Shown in pieces: positions 28,216 through 37,078 of a stretch of DNA of 64,000 bases. The first letter of the stretch is position 1. Every line of letters starts with the position of its first letter. The stretch is from Nocardia huaxiensis. GTDB lineage: Bacteria > Actinomycetota > Actinomycetes > Mycobacteriales > Mycobacteriaceae. The notes below the pieces were generated by a model. It was given only the letters and a program-made list of their open reading frames with translations, was not told where the DNA came from and searched no databases. A program made the translations under genes and the position numbers. Location of the stretch: NCBI RefSeq assembly GCF_013744875.1, contig NZ_CP059399.1, positions 4,774,001 to 4,838,000 on the forward strand, read 5' to 3'.

Positions 28216-29071
28216 AGCCCGCGAAGAACAAGCCCGCGCCGTACGCGTCCCGGGCGCGCACGTAGAAACCGTCGGCGATCGGCACCGTGGGGGTGCCGGC
28301 GTCCTCCACGAGCTCGCGAGCCTTGTCGGCATCGTCGACCAGCACGGTCATGGCCGCCAGATGCGAGCCCTCGGTGATCGGCTCCTCGGCCAGCACATCG
28401 CCCGCCTTGGCGAGCTCGACGAATTCGAGACGGGCGGAACCGGTTTCGAGCATCGTCAGCGGACCTTCGACCTGCGGGGAGCTGCCGGTGATGCGGGCGT
28501 ACCTGTCCACGATGCCGTCGAATTCGGCTGCGGCGCAGACGATGAGCACCGAACCGAGGCCGCGCGCGCCGTTCGGGTGGGTGAGATAGCGCGGCTGGTG
28601 GACGTATTCGCGCGTCAGATGCTGCGCCAGGCCGAGATAGCCCTCGGGCGTGGAGGCCGGATCGAGGTGGACAGCGCGGGCGCGCATGGTGCGCGGCCCC
28701 TCGGCGGTCGCCACCTCCCGTTCCAGCTCCAGCACACCGGAGGTGCGCAGGCCCGCAGCGGACAGCGCGCGGTGGGTGGCGTCGGCATCGCCCGTGTCGA
28801 GGTTGAGAATGCGGAAGCCCGCACCCATGGATCGGGTGTGCCACGGATCGGGGGCGGAGTCGTCGACGATGCCGAGCAGCTCGATATACGAATCACCGAA
28901 CAGGGCACACAGATTCGCGGTGCAGCCGGGCACGGGCGGCTGTCCCGGACCGGGGCTGAGCAGGTGCCGCGAGCGCGGGCTGAGGGTGAAACCGAACGAC
29001 TCGTAGCGGCGCTGCAACCCGTCGAGATCACGGGTGACGATGCCGGTGTGATGAAAACCGTTGATGGACAT
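28214..29071 (-). CDS. VOC-superfamily (glyoxalase-like) protein
   Basis: 285 residues with a vicinal-oxygen-chelate repeat: GFHHTGIVTRDLDGLQRRYESFGFTL at the N-terminus supplies a metal His, and SYIELLGIVD follows. The second half (LTREYVHQPRYLTHPNGARGL ... ARLEFVEL) resembles Glyoxalase_3-like domains. Substrate unknown. The start is ATG 29071 (MSINGF). It is divergent from an Lrp-type regulator across about 100 bp, which may control it. Confidence 0.7.
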   Translation of the reverse strand: MSINGFHHTGIVTRDLDGLQRRYESFGFTLSPRSRHLLSPGPGQPPVPGCTANLCALFGDSYIELLGIVDDSAPDPWHTRSMGAGFRILNLDTGDADATHRALSAAGLRTSGVLELEREVATAEGPRTMRARAVHLDPASTPEGYLGLAQHLTREYVHQPRYLTHPNGARGLGSVLIVCAAAEFDGIVDRYARITGSSPQVEGPLTMLETGSARLEFVELAKAGDVLAEEPITEGSHLAAMTVLVDDADKARELVEDAGTPTVPIADGFYVRARDAYGAGLFFAG

Positions 29072-29168
29072 GCCCGCGATGCTGCTGCCCGGCCCGGCCC
29101 CGGTCACCACGGTCCGTCCGCTGCGCCGGAATCCGGCATCGGCCTACCCTGAACCGGTGGAATCGGTC

Positions 29169-30161
29169 ATGCTCAACCCCGTCGACCGGGGCCTGCTGCA
29201 CGCGCTGCAGATCGACGGCCGCGCGCCCTTCGCCCGCATCGCCGAGGTCCTGGACGTCTCCGACCGCACCGTCGCACGCCGCTACGCCCGGCTGCGCGCG
29301 CACGGCCTGCTGCGTGTCACCGGCGTCCCTGACAGTCAGCGCCTCGGCTACTCCGAATGGCTTGTGCGAGTGCGGGTCCGCCCCGGCGCGGCGGCCGGTG
29401 TCGCGCAAGCCCTGGCCCGCCGACCGGACACGGCCTGGGTGAGCACGTTGTCCAGTGGTGCGGAACTGGCCGCCATCTTCCGAATCCCGGACGACGGCGC
29501 GGCCCCGCTCGACCTGCTCGCCCGGCATCAAGGGATCACGGCGGTGGACGCACAACTGCTGCTGCCCCTGACCACCGATCGATGGCGGGGTCGCACCGCC
29601 GCGCTGACCCCGGCCCAAATCGACGCGCTCCGAACCGCATCGGTGGAGCTCACACCGATTTCCCGACTGTCCGGACGCCTCGTATCAGCCCACGCTCCTC
29701 GCGTTCTGGCCCTGACCGAACTGGACCGTCGCCTGCTGCCCGTGCTGGCCCTCGAGGGCCGCGCCGGCTACCCGAATCTGTCGCGCGCAGTGGGCTGGTC
29801 GGAGTCCGCCGTTCGCCGTCGCTTGGAGGAGTTGCGGCACAATCGAATTCTGCGTTTCGACGTGGAGGTCGCCGCTACCGCGTTCGGGTTCCGGGCGCAG
29901 GCCGCGCTGTGGCTGGCCGTCACACCGGCTCGGGTCGCCGCCGTGGCAGCACAGCTGGCCGAGCATCGCGAGACGGCGTTCGTGGGTGCGACAACGGGCG
30001 AAACCAATCTGATCGCCATCGTCGTGTGCCACGATGCGCCCGCGCTGTTTCGCTACCTCAACACCACGGTGGCGGCGCTCGACGGGATCGAACGCGTCGA
30101 GTCCGCGGTGATCACCGGCATTGCCAAGCGGTCCGCGCCGCCGTGGGAGCACAGTTCGTGA
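29169..30161 (+). CDS. Double-domain Lrp/AsnC-family regulator
   Basis: 330 residues with two copies of the Lrp layout. HTH 1 is PVDRGLLHALQIDGRAPFARIAEVLDVSDRTVARR, followed by a ligand (RAM) domain; HTH 2 is TELDRRLLPVLALEGRAGYPNLSRAVGWSESAVRRR, followed by another RAM domain. Single-domain Lrp is about 150 residues, so this is a tandem fusion. It probably controls the divergent VOC gene. Start ATG 29169; GTG 29157 is possible. Confidence 0.8.
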   Translation: MLNPVDRGLLHALQIDGRAPFARIAEVLDVSDRTVARRYARLRAHGLLRVTGVPDSQRLGYSEWLVRVRVRPGAAAGVAQALARRPDTAWVSTLSSGAELAAIFRIPDDGAAPLDLLARHQGITAVDAQLLLPLTTDRWRGRTAALTPAQIDALRTASVELTPISRLSGRLVSAHAPRVLALTELDRRLLPVLALEGRAGYPNLSRAVGWSESAVRRRLEELRHNRILRFDVEVAATAFGFRAQAALWLAVTPARVAAVAAQLAEHRETAFVGATTGETNLIAIVVCHDAPALFRYLNTTVAALDGIERVESAVITGIAKRSAPPWEHSS

Positions 30162-30246
30162 TCCCTACCGGGTTCGTCGCGCGCTGTGCGGAATCTGTCG
30201 GGGGGCAGTCGTAGGGTGATGTCGGAGTTGGTGACTGGGAGGTGCG

Positions 30247-31356
30247 ATGCGGGTTACGTGGGATCAGGTGTTCGCGTGGCGGATGCGGCGGCAGTTCGTG
30301 GAGCCGCGGGCCAAGGCCGATGCGGTCGAAATCGCGCGGCGGCTGTGCGGCGTGCAGTCGCAGGTCGCCTCCGCCGCGGAAACCGCTGTCGCACTGCGCA
30401 GCAGCACGGGCGAGCCGGGGGCGGTGGCGGCAGCCTTGGCGGATCGCACGCTGATGAAAACCTGGACCATGCGCGGCACCCTGCACGCTCTCACTCCTGA
30501 GCAGGCCGCCGCCGGCGCGTCGCTCATGGGCGCCACCCGCATTTGGGAAAAGGCCGCCTGGACAAAGAATTTCGGGCCGACCCCCGCCGAGATGGACGCC
30601 CTGGTCGAGGCTGTCGGCGAGATTCTCGACAGCGCGGTCCTCACTCGCGACGAGCTGGTCACGGCCCTCGTCGCCGAACCCCGTTTCAAGCGCCTCGAGG
30701 ATGCCCTCCGCAATAGCTGGGGCGGCCTGCTCAAGCCCTTGGCCTGGCGCGGAGCCCTCTGCTACGGCCCCTCCCAGGGCAATACGGTCACCTTCACCAA
30801 CCCTGCCCATCTCATCCCCGCCTGGCCCGGCATCCCCGACCCGGATGCCGCCGCCCCCGGCTTCATCGCCGACTACCTGGCCGCCTACGGCCCCGCCACC
30901 CCCGAAATCTTCGATGCCTGGCTCACCCGCAACAACCACCGCAAGACCGTGGTCCGCCGCTGGTTCGCCGAGCTGGGTGACCGCCTCACCGAGGTGGACG
31001 TCGAAGGCCGCCCCGGCTACATCCTCACCGACCACGCCGACGAACTGGCCGCCATCAAACCCAAACCGATTGTGCGCCTACTGGGTTCGTTCGACCAGTA
31101 CGTCCTGGGCCCCGGCACCGGCGACGCGGCCCTGCTCCCGTCCGCCCACCGCCCGAAGGTCAGCCGCGCGGCCGGTTGGATCTCTCCACTGGTGGTGGTG
31201 AACGGCCGCATCGTGGGCACCTGGGAAACCTCGGGTGAAGAGCTCACCGTCACCATGTTCGACAACGCCCCCGCCCCCATGGCGGAATTGGAGCGCGAGG
31301 CCCCGCACGTCGCCCGCGCCCTCGGCCAGTCACAACTGAAAGTTCGTACTGCATAG
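30247..31356 (+). CDS. HTH_42 (AlkZ/AlkX-like) winged-helix protein
   Basis: 369 residues of the DUF1006/HTH_42 superfamily, which includes AlkZ glycosylases that release interstrand crosslinks and bulky alkyl lesions. The Gln pair in CGVQSQVASA (near residue 37) fits the catalytic QxQ motif; WTMRGTLHAL and the C-terminal LLGSFDQYVLGP are family landmarks. No biosynthetic cluster is next to it, so it belongs with the stand-alone YcaQ/AlkX type. DNA repair activity is inferred. Confidence 0.75.
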   Translation: MRVTWDQVFAWRMRRQFVEPRAKADAVEIARRLCGVQSQVASAAETAVALRSSTGEPGAVAAALADRTLMKTWTMRGTLHALTPEQAAAGASLMGATRIWEKAAWTKNFGPTPAEMDALVEAVGEILDSAVLTRDELVTALVAEPRFKRLEDALRNSWGGLLKPLAWRGALCYGPSQGNTVTFTNPAHLIPAWPGIPDPDAAAPGFIADYLAAYGPATPEIFDAWLTRNNHRKTVVRRWFAELGDRLTEVDVEGRPGYILTDHADELAAIKPKPIVRLLGSFDQYVLGPGTGDAALLPSAHRPKVSRAAGWISPLVVVNGRIVGTWETSGEELTVTMFDNAPAPMAELEREAPHVARALGQSQLKVRTA

Positions 31357-31362
31357 ATAAAG

Positions 31363-31435
31363 TGCCCCCGCGAGGGATCGAACCTCGGACCCACCGCTTA
31401 AGAGGCGGTTGCTCTGCCCGCTGAGCTACGAAGGC
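31363..31435 (-). tRNA. tRNA-Lys (anticodon CTT)
   Basis: 73 nt fold as a full cloverleaf: acceptor GCCTTCG with CGGGGGC (two G-U pairs), D-arm GCTC/GAGC, anticodon arm ACCGC-CTCTTAA-GCGGT, T-arm CGAGG-TTCGATC-CCTCG. No encoded CCA. The acceptor wobble pairs suggest a secondary copy. Confidence 0.85.
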
Positions 31436-31440
31436 CGGAG

Positions 31441-31515
31441 TAGCGGTGGCCGGATTTGAACCGGCGACCTTTGAGGTATCAGCTCACTGCGCCCACCAGG
31501 CTGCGCCACACCGCT
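31441..31515 (-). tRNA. tRNA-Ile (anticodon GAT), weak anticodon stem
   Basis: 75 nt. Acceptor AGCGGTG/CACCGCT is perfect, D-arm GCGC/GCGC, T-arm GCCGG-TTCAAAT-CCGGC. The anticodon arm GTGAG-CTGATAC-CTCAA has a G-A mismatch at its top, leaving four pairs. The loop gives GAT. It starts 5 bp from the Lys gene on the same strand. Divergent from a normal chromosomal tRNA-Ile. Confidence 0.6.
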
Positions 31516-31533
31516 GTAGAGGTTGCCCCCCTG

Positions 31534-31617
31534 CGGAAGGTTGAGGAGTCGAACCCCAACGCCATGACGTCCCTCCGGTTTTCAAGACCGGCTGGCCCCC
31601 GCGGGCCGGAACCTTCC
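31534..31617 (-). tRNA. tRNA-Ser-like (anticodon TGA), unusual D-arm
   Basis: 84 nt with a long variable arm, as for serine tRNAs. Acceptor GGAAGGT/ACCTTCC is perfect; anticodon arm CCGGT-CTTGAAA-ACCGG; T-arm TGGGG-TTCGACT-CCTCA. The D-arm is odd: GGCC/GGCC closing a short CGCGGG loop without the usual A residues. It may be functional but non-standard, or degenerate. Confidence 0.55.
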
Positions 31618-31785
31618 CTTCCCGCAGTGTCTTTCGTCCTGCGGTGGATCAAGATTCGCAGACCGTGGCGGGGTCCGGCAAACCATTTTCCGGTCCGGCA
31701 TGTGCGATCACGGCCGGCCGGGGTCCTCGACCAGGCAGGCGATCCCCCGCTCAGCGTGGGGGCGCTGTCACCCTGGTGAATTCGA

Positions 31786-33006
31786 TCACGACTGATGATC
31801 GGTCCCATGCAGCTGTGTCCGTCCCTGTGGGTATTCACGCACCGGCAGTGAATCGTGCAGGCGCAGGTTGCCACCGAGCTTGGTTGCCGCGCGGCTCAAT
31901 CCGGTGGGCAGGGCATTGACGATGCGGGCGGCCTGGACCAGGGCATGCAGGCCGAACGCGGAGGTGGGTACCAGGGTTTTGGCCGCCCGCATGGCGAATT
32001 TCCTGCTGCCGCGCACCGATTCGGCCATGGCCCGCTCGTAGGCGGGGAAGGCGATCCTATGGTCGCCACCGGCGACGGCGAGCTCCCCGGCGAGGGTGTG
32101 GGCTCCGACGATCGCCAGGCTGGTGCTGCCGCCGACGGCGGGGCCGGGGCAGTAGGCGGCATCGCCCACGAGCGTCACCCGATCGCGGGACCACTGTTCG
32201 AGCCGGAGCTGGGTGATGGAGTCGAAGTAGAAGGCCGCGGTGTCATCCAACTCCGCGAGCCAGCTGTCGACCTGCGGGGCCAGTCCGCCGAAGGCTTCGC
32301 GGACGAATCGCTTCTGCTGCGCGGGATCCCGATGGTCGTAGTCGAGCGGGCGTTCGGGCCGGAACAGGAACAGTATCCGGGAATCGGTGAGGCACTCGGC
32401 CGTGTAGATCCCGGCGACCCGCCCGACCTCCATGTGGGAGGTGAACTCGCCGGGCACCGCCGCCTCGCGCGGGCCGGAGGCCACCGCCAGATAACCGCCG
32501 AGGAAATGCTCGGGCACCGCACCGAAAACCAGGTTCCGGACATTCGATCGCAGCCCGTCCGCGCCGACCACGAGATCGAAGTCGCGGGCCGCGCCACTGT
32601 CGAAGCGCACGCGGCCCTCGGGTGAGATGGCGGCGATGGAGTCGCCGAACACATACTCCACATCGTTTCGTGTTGCGTCGTAATAGATTTCGCTGAGGTC
32701 GTCGCGCATGATCTCGACATGCCGGTCCGTGGCGGCCTGAAAGATCCGGCTCATGTCGAGGCTGATGCTGCGGCGCGGCGCGTGCAGAACCAGGCGCTCG
32801 GTTCCGGTGGCGTGCGCCATGATTCGCGGCAGCACGCCCATCTCCTCGGAGATCCGCATGGACGGCCGGAACAGATCGACCGCGTGGCCGCCGGTCTTGC
32901 GTAGCGTCGGAGCCTTCTCGACCACGGTGACGGTGAACCCGTACCGGGTCAGCCAGTAGGCCAGCACGGGCCCGGCAATGCTCGCACCGGAGATGAGGAT
33001 TCGCAT
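31786..33006 (-). CDS. FAD-dependent monooxygenase (PHBH/TetX-like)
   Basis: 406 residues. FAD motif ILISGASIAGPVLAYWLTRYG at the N-terminus (GxSxxG form), a DG-type motif in LVVGADGLRSNVR, and GDAAYCPGPAVGG for the FAD ribityl contact. Class A flavin monooxygenases hydroxylate aromatic or polyketide compounds, and some inactivate tetracyclines or rifamycins; the substrate here is unknown. Followed in the same direction by nothing; the divergent side faces a thioesterase 77 bp away on the same strand. Confidence 0.8.
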   Translation of the reverse strand: MRILISGASIAGPVLAYWLTRYGFTVTVVEKAPTLRKTGGHAVDLFRPSMRISEEMGVLPRIMAHATGTERLVLHAPRRSISLDMSRIFQAATDRHVEIMRDDLSEIYYDATRNDVEYVFGDSIAAISPEGRVRFDSGAARDFDLVVGADGLRSNVRNLVFGAVPEHFLGGYLAVASGPREAAVPGEFTSHMEVGRVAGIYTAECLTDSRILFLFRPERPLDYDHRDPAQQKRFVREAFGGLAPQVDSWLAELDDTAAFYFDSITQLRLEQWSRDRVTLVGDAAYCPGPAVGGSTSLAIVGAHTLAGELAVAGGDHRIAFPAYERAMAESVRGSRKFAMRAAKTLVPTSAFGLHALVQAARIVNALPTGLSRAATKLGGNLRLHDSLPVREYPQGRTQLHGTDHQS

Positions 33007-33083
33007 GTCGCCCTCCCTCGACCGACCTCATGGTCGCCCCGGCCCGTGGTGGAAGTCAAGGTCGGTGAACGGGATTCGAATGC

Positions 33084-33587
33084 TCAGCCGCGCAGGATCG
33101 CGCAGGTGGTGGTGGCGTGCGCGTAGAGCTTGCCGTCGTGGGTGCCGAGGATGCGGGCTTCCGCGGTGGCGGTGGTGCGGCCGACGTGGATGGCGGTGCC
33201 GATGCAGCGCAGGGCCGGGGTGTCGGACTGGACGGCCCGCAGCAGATTGATGTTCAGCTGCATGGTCGTGTACGCGGTGCCTGCGGGAAGTTTGCTCATG
33301 ACCGCCGAGCCGAGGGCGGAATCGAGGAGGGTGGCCATGAAGCCGCCGTGCACGGTGCCCATGGGATTGAGCAGGTGATCGCCCGGATCGCCTTCGAAGA
33401 CGACGGTGCCGTCGCCGACCTCGAGGAGCCGGAAACCCAAGGTGCTCATGATCGATGCTGCCGGGAGCTGTCCGTCCACCAGAGCCTGCAGGATCTCGCG
33501 GCCGGTCAGGCCCCGGAGGTCGGGCGTCGTCTCCGGCCGGGGCTGCCAGGTGTGGGTGCGGGTCCGCAGGGCGTGCGTCATGGTCAT
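33084..33587 (-). CDS. PaaI-type hotdog thioesterase
   Basis: 167 residues. The hotdog core shows NPMGTVHGGFMATLLDSALGSAV, with the catalytic HGG segment and the acidic residue in LLDSALG, then AYTTMQLNINLLRAV. These enzymes hydrolyse aryl- or acyl-CoA thioesters. The start is ATG 33587 or 33581. It is divergent from the GlxA-type regulator by about 70 bp, so likely its target. Confidence 0.8.
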   Translation of the reverse strand: MTMTHALRTRTHTWQPRPETTPDLRGLTGREILQALVDGQLPAASIMSTLGFRLLEVGDGTVVFEGDPGDHLLNPMGTVHGGFMATLLDSALGSAVMSKLPAGTAYTTMQLNINLLRAVQSDTPALRCIGTAIHVGRTTATAEARILGTHDGKLYAHATTTCAILRG

Positions 33588-33658
33588 ACCGGCAAACGTA
33601 AGGCGGATTTCCGACAACTGAAAGAGGCGGATACGACACCTTTGGTATGGTTTCCGAC

Positions 33659-34621
33659 ATGAAGGTGACGGTGCTGGTCGCGGACGGCGTCTTCGACTCC
33701 GGGGTGTCGGCGGTGCTCGACGTGCTGCACTCCGCCAATGCGCTGAGTCGCCAAATGGACAGTCCACCAGCCGGTTTCGAGATCCATACGGTAGGCGTGC
33801 AGCAGACCGTCCGCACCGGATTGGGGCATCGGATCGATGCCGAACCGCCGCGCGCGGCACGCGATGCCGACATGGTGGTGTTGCCCGCCCTGGCCGAACG
33901 CGACCCTTCGCGCCTGCTCGGCAAGGTCGCCTCGCCGCGGCTGCGCCCCATCCGGGAGCTGCTGGCCGAAGCTCGCGCCCGGCAGATTCCGCTCGCGTCC
34001 TCCTGCACCGGCACCTTCCTGCTGGCCGAATCCGGTGTGCTCGACGGCTTGCGGGCCACCACCAGCTGGTGGCTGTCGCCGGTCTTCCGTGACCGCTACC
34101 CGAAGGTCGATCTCGACGAATCCCGCATGGTCACCAGCTGCGACGGCGTCACCACGGCCGGCGCGGCCTTCAGTCATCTGGATCTGGCGCTGGCCATTGT
34201 GGCCGTGCAGAGTCCCGCGCTGGCCGATCTGGTGCGCAGCTATCTCGTCATCGACGATCGCGCGGCGCAGTCCGCGTACGCCATCCCGAGCGCGCTCACC
34301 CGATACGACCCGCTGGTCTCGCGCTTCGAGCAGTGGGTGCGCGACCGGCTCGACGATTCGGTGAGCATTGCCGCGGCCGCCCACGACCTCGGGGTCAGCG
34401 AACGCACCCTGCAACGCACGGTGGTCCGCACGCTGGGCTGCACCCCGATTCGACTGGTGCAGAACCTGCGTGTGGAGCAGGCCACCCACCTGCTGCGCAC
34501 CACCGACATGTCGCTGACGGCGGTCGCACGGACCGTCGGCTACGAGAGTCCCAGCGCCCTGCGGATTCTGCTGCGCGACCGGGTCGGCACCACGGTGCGG
34601 GAGCTGCGCCGGCACAGCTGA
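33659..34621 (+). CDS. GlxA-family regulator (DJ-1/PfpI plus AraC HTH)
   Basis: 320 residues. Residues 1-185 are a DJ-1/PfpI-like domain with the nucleophile-elbow Cys in ASSCTGTFLLAES; residues about 220-320 form the AraC double HTH (SIAAAAHDLGVSERTLQR; LTAVARTVGYESPSALRILL). GlxA regulators usually sense small metabolites and activate the neighbouring enzyme gene, here the divergent thioesterase. Start ATG 33659 (MKVTVLV) fits the family; ATG 33647 is four codons upstream. Confidence 0.85.
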   Translation: MKVTVLVADGVFDSGVSAVLDVLHSANALSRQMDSPPAGFEIHTVGVQQTVRTGLGHRIDAEPPRAARDADMVVLPALAERDPSRLLGKVASPRLRPIRELLAEARARQIPLASSCTGTFLLAESGVLDGLRATTSWWLSPVFRDRYPKVDLDESRMVTSCDGVTTAGAAFSHLDLALAIVAVQSPALADLVRSYLVIDDRAAQSAYAIPSALTRYDPLVSRFEQWVRDRLDDSVSIAAAAHDLGVSERTLQRTVVRTLGCTPIRLVQNLRVEQATHLLRTTDMSLTAVARTVGYESPSALRILLRDRVGTTVRELRRHS

Positions 34622-34708
34622 TCCTCCTTTCGGAGGACCGAATTCTCAGGGGGCCCTTCAGGGTTGGCCCGGATGTGCCCTGGCGGGGTCGCTTCCTACG
34701 GTCGATGC

Positions 34709-35848
34709 ATGCGAATCGTGCCGGCGGTACTCATCGTGATGGCAGTGCTCGGGTCCACCGGCTGCTCGGTGGTGGAGATGGGCGGGCAGCCGCAGGTCCT
34801 GGGACCCACCGACGTCGTCTCGCCGGATCGGGTGGACCGGGTGCGCGCGGATATCGACGAGGTGGTGCGGTCCGGAACCGCGGGGATGATCGCCACCCTG
34901 ACCGAGAACGGGCAGACCGTCACCCTCACCTCCGGGGTATCCGATATCCGCACCGGTGCGCCGATCCCCATGACGCCGCAGCAGGTTCGGGTCGGCAGCA
35001 TTGCCAAGACCTTCGTCGCGACCATCGTGGTGCAGCTGGCCGCCGAGGACAGGATTCGCCTCGACGAGCCGATCGACACCTATCTGCCGGGGCAGATCAC
35101 CGGTGACGGCGTGGACGGGCGGCAGATCACCGTGCGGCAGCTGCTCCAACATCGCAGTGGCCTACCGGAATTCAGCAGCGACCCCGAGATCGACGAATAC
35201 CGCGCGGGGGTGGAGGGGGCCACGATGACCCCGGCCCAGGAGCTGCGGATCGCGCTGCGGCATCCCGCGCAGTTCGCGCCCGGCACCCGGTTCGTCTACA
35301 CCAACACCAACTACCTCGTGGCGGCCATGCTCATCGAGAAGGTCACGGGCCGAGCGTATTCCGATGTGTTACGGGAGCGCATCACCGACGTTCTGGCCTT
35401 GCCGGACACCTATCTGCCGTCGGCCGGTGAGCTCGATATCCGCGGCCCGCACCCGCAGTCGTACGCGACCATCGACGGTGTCCGTACCGATGTCACACGC
35501 ATCGAACCGTCCGTGCCGTGGGCGGCGGGTGCGCTGGTGTCCACCGGCGCCGATCTCAATCACTTCTATATGTCGCTGCTCGCCGGAAAGCTGGTGTCCG
35601 GCAATTATTTACAGCAGATGGTCGCCGGTGATTCCGCGATGGAGGGCACCTCGTTCAAGTACGGCCTCGGCCTCGGTTCGGCCGAGCTGTCCTGCGGCGC
35701 ACAGTACTTCGGCCACACCGGCGGCATTGTCGGATACCTGACGATCTCGGGTGCGACCCCGCAGGGCCGTGCGGTGACGATCACCTTCACCGAACCGCCC
35801 GGAACCCAGCCCGACACGGTGGCCCTGCTCGAGCATGCGCTGTGCTGA
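34709..35848 (+). CDS. Serine beta-lactamase-fold lipoprotein (class C/R61 type)
   Basis: 379 residues. Lipobox VLGSTGC at the end of the signal peptide makes it a membrane-anchored lipoprotein. Catalytic motifs: SxxK in VGSIAKTF, YxN in VYTNTNYL, and HTGG in FGHTGGIVGY. Such proteins include D-Ala-D-Ala carboxypeptidases and esterases; beta-lactam hydrolysis is not assured. ATG 34709 was chosen because it opens directly into the signal peptide. Confidence 0.85.
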   Translation: MRIVPAVLIVMAVLGSTGCSVVEMGGQPQVLGPTDVVSPDRVDRVRADIDEVVRSGTAGMIATLTENGQTVTLTSGVSDIRTGAPIPMTPQQVRVGSIAKTFVATIVVQLAAEDRIRLDEPIDTYLPGQITGDGVDGRQITVRQLLQHRSGLPEFSSDPEIDEYRAGVEGATMTPAQELRIALRHPAQFAPGTRFVYTNTNYLVAAMLIEKVTGRAYSDVLRERITDVLALPDTYLPSAGELDIRGPHPQSYATIDGVRTDVTRIEPSVPWAAGALVSTGADLNHFYMSLLAGKLVSGNYLQQMVAGDSAMEGTSFKYGLGLGSAELSCGAQYFGHTGGIVGYLTISGATPQGRAVTITFTEPPGTQPDTVALLEHALC

Positions 35849-35870
35849 CCGTCACAGTTTCCGGAACGCA

Positions 35871-35903
35871 CCCTTGTCTACTATCGGCTGTAGTAGACAA
35901 GGG
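35871..35903. promoter_or_regulatory. Perfect 13-bp inverted repeat, probable repressor operator
   Basis: CCCTTGTCTACTA (35871-35883) and TAGTAGACAAGGG (35891-35903) are exact inverted copies around a 7-bp spacer, directly upstream of the damaged FAD gene. The size and the TGTCTACTA core resemble TetR-type operators. No T run follows, so it is a poor terminator. No TetR gene is nearby. Confidence 0.65.
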
Positions 35904-35925
35904 TGGGACGAAAGGGGTTGGGGCA

Positions 35926-36546
35926 GTGCCATACACACAGTGCTGCGTGGTCGGCGGCGGTCCGGCGGGGATGATGGCGGGCCTGCTGCTCGCCCGTGCC
36001 GGGGTCGAAGTCATCGTGCTCGAGAAGCGCGGCGACTTCCTGCGTGACTTCCGCGGCGACACTGTGCATCCCTCCACCCTGCGGCTGCTCGAGGAACTCG
36101 GGCTGGTCCCGCGGCGGGACTTCCTGGACCTGGTGGCCGGGGCGGCTGCCGCCGAACCGAGCTTCACGCTGTGCATGTCCACCGAATTCACCGGCCTGAC
36201 AACGGAATCCGGCCGCATCACCGGGGTCGAGCATCGCGATCGCGACGGCGACCTCGAAACTCTTTCCGCGGACCTGATTCTCGCGTGCGACGGCCGGGAC
36301 TCCGCCGCGCGGACGGCGGCCGGCCTGTGCCACGACCTGCTCGCTGCCCCCATGGGCCGGTTGCCCGTCTGCTACACCGACGGACTCCTCTGTCTCGGCG
36401 ATGCCGCGCACGCCATGCCCCCGGCCGGTGGCGCCGGGCTCGATCTCGCCATCCAGGACGCGGTGGCCGCGGCCCGCCTGCTCGCCGAACCGCTGCGTGC
36501 GGGCACCCTGTGCACCGCCGATCTCGCGCAAGTGCAACGGCGATAG
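35926..36546 (+). pseudogene. Internally deleted FAD-dependent monooxygenase
   Basis: 206 codons open without a stop, against about 400 for the family. The FAD-binding start is normal (CCVVGGGPAGMMAGLLLARAG, then DFLRDFRGDTVHPSTLRLLEELG). The DG motif follows (LILACDGRDSAARTAAGL), and GLLCLGDAAHAMPPAGGAG comes only 20 residues later, where about 100 residues of substrate domain normally intervene. A second, smaller loss lies after RRDFLDLV, and the C-terminus is short. In-frame deletions have likely destroyed function. GTG 35926 follows AAAGGGG. The preceding perfect operator suggests it was once controlled by a linked TetR regulator. Confidence 0.65.
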
Positions 36547-36555
36547 CCTGTGCGC

Positions 36556-36963
36556 ATGCGGACGGAGCGGGAGCAGCGGCTGATCGACACGGTGGCGTGG
36601 GTGCGCATTGAGGGCGGGCGCATCCTGTGCGCGCGCCCGCGCGGCAAGGACGTCTTCTATATCCCGGGCGGGAAACGCGAAGGCGCCGAGACCGATCTGG
36701 AAACGCTGCTGCGCGAGATCGACGAGGAGTTGACCGTCGCGCTGCTGCCGGACACCGTCACGCATGTCGGCACCTACGAGGCCGCCATCCCGGATGCCCT
36801 GGTGCGCATGGCCTGCTACACCGCCGACTACACCGGCACCCTCGCGGCGAGCTCCGAGATCGACGAGATCGCCTGGTTCACCTACGCCGACCGCCCGCAG
36901 GTGCCGCCCGTCGACCAGCTGCTCTTCGATGATCTCCGGCAAGCGGGTCTGATCAGCTATTAG
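36556..36963 (+). CDS. Nudix hydrolase
   Basis: 135 residues with a complete Nudix box (GGKREGAETDLETLLREIDEEL). Short, single-domain, cytoplasmic; substrate unknown. Start ATG 36556 or GTG 36550. It lies 9 bp downstream of the deleted FAD gene and may share its promoter. Confidence 0.85.
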   Translation: MRTEREQRLIDTVAWVRIEGGRILCARPRGKDVFYIPGGKREGAETDLETLLREIDEELTVALLPDTVTHVGTYEAAIPDALVRMACYTADYTGTLAASSEIDEIAWFTYADRPQVPPVDQLLFDDLRQAGLISY

Positions 36964-37015
36964 AACAAGTTGTTGACAGCTTCCGGTCACCGTGTCTCGG
37001 ACTACTGGTCTGAAT

Positions 37016-37031
37016 GTAGAACATGTTCTAC
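37016..37031. promoter_or_regulatory. KstR-like operator before the nitronate monooxygenase
   Basis: GTAGAACATGTTCTAC is a perfect 16-bp palindrome whose core TAGAACATGTTCTA fits the KstR consensus TnnAACnnGTTnnA. It lies 48 bp before the start codon. A near match (TAGAACAAGTTGTT) is at 36961-36974. Confidence 0.65.
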
Positions 37032-37078
37032 TGTGATGGGCATAACGTTCCCCATCAGGACATAGGAGTCCACCACCC

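Noticed and set aside
31640..31765. Possible fourth tRNA remnant (GCGGGG...CCCCGC ends)
   Set aside because: No TTC-type T-loop and no proper anticodon arm could be drawn.
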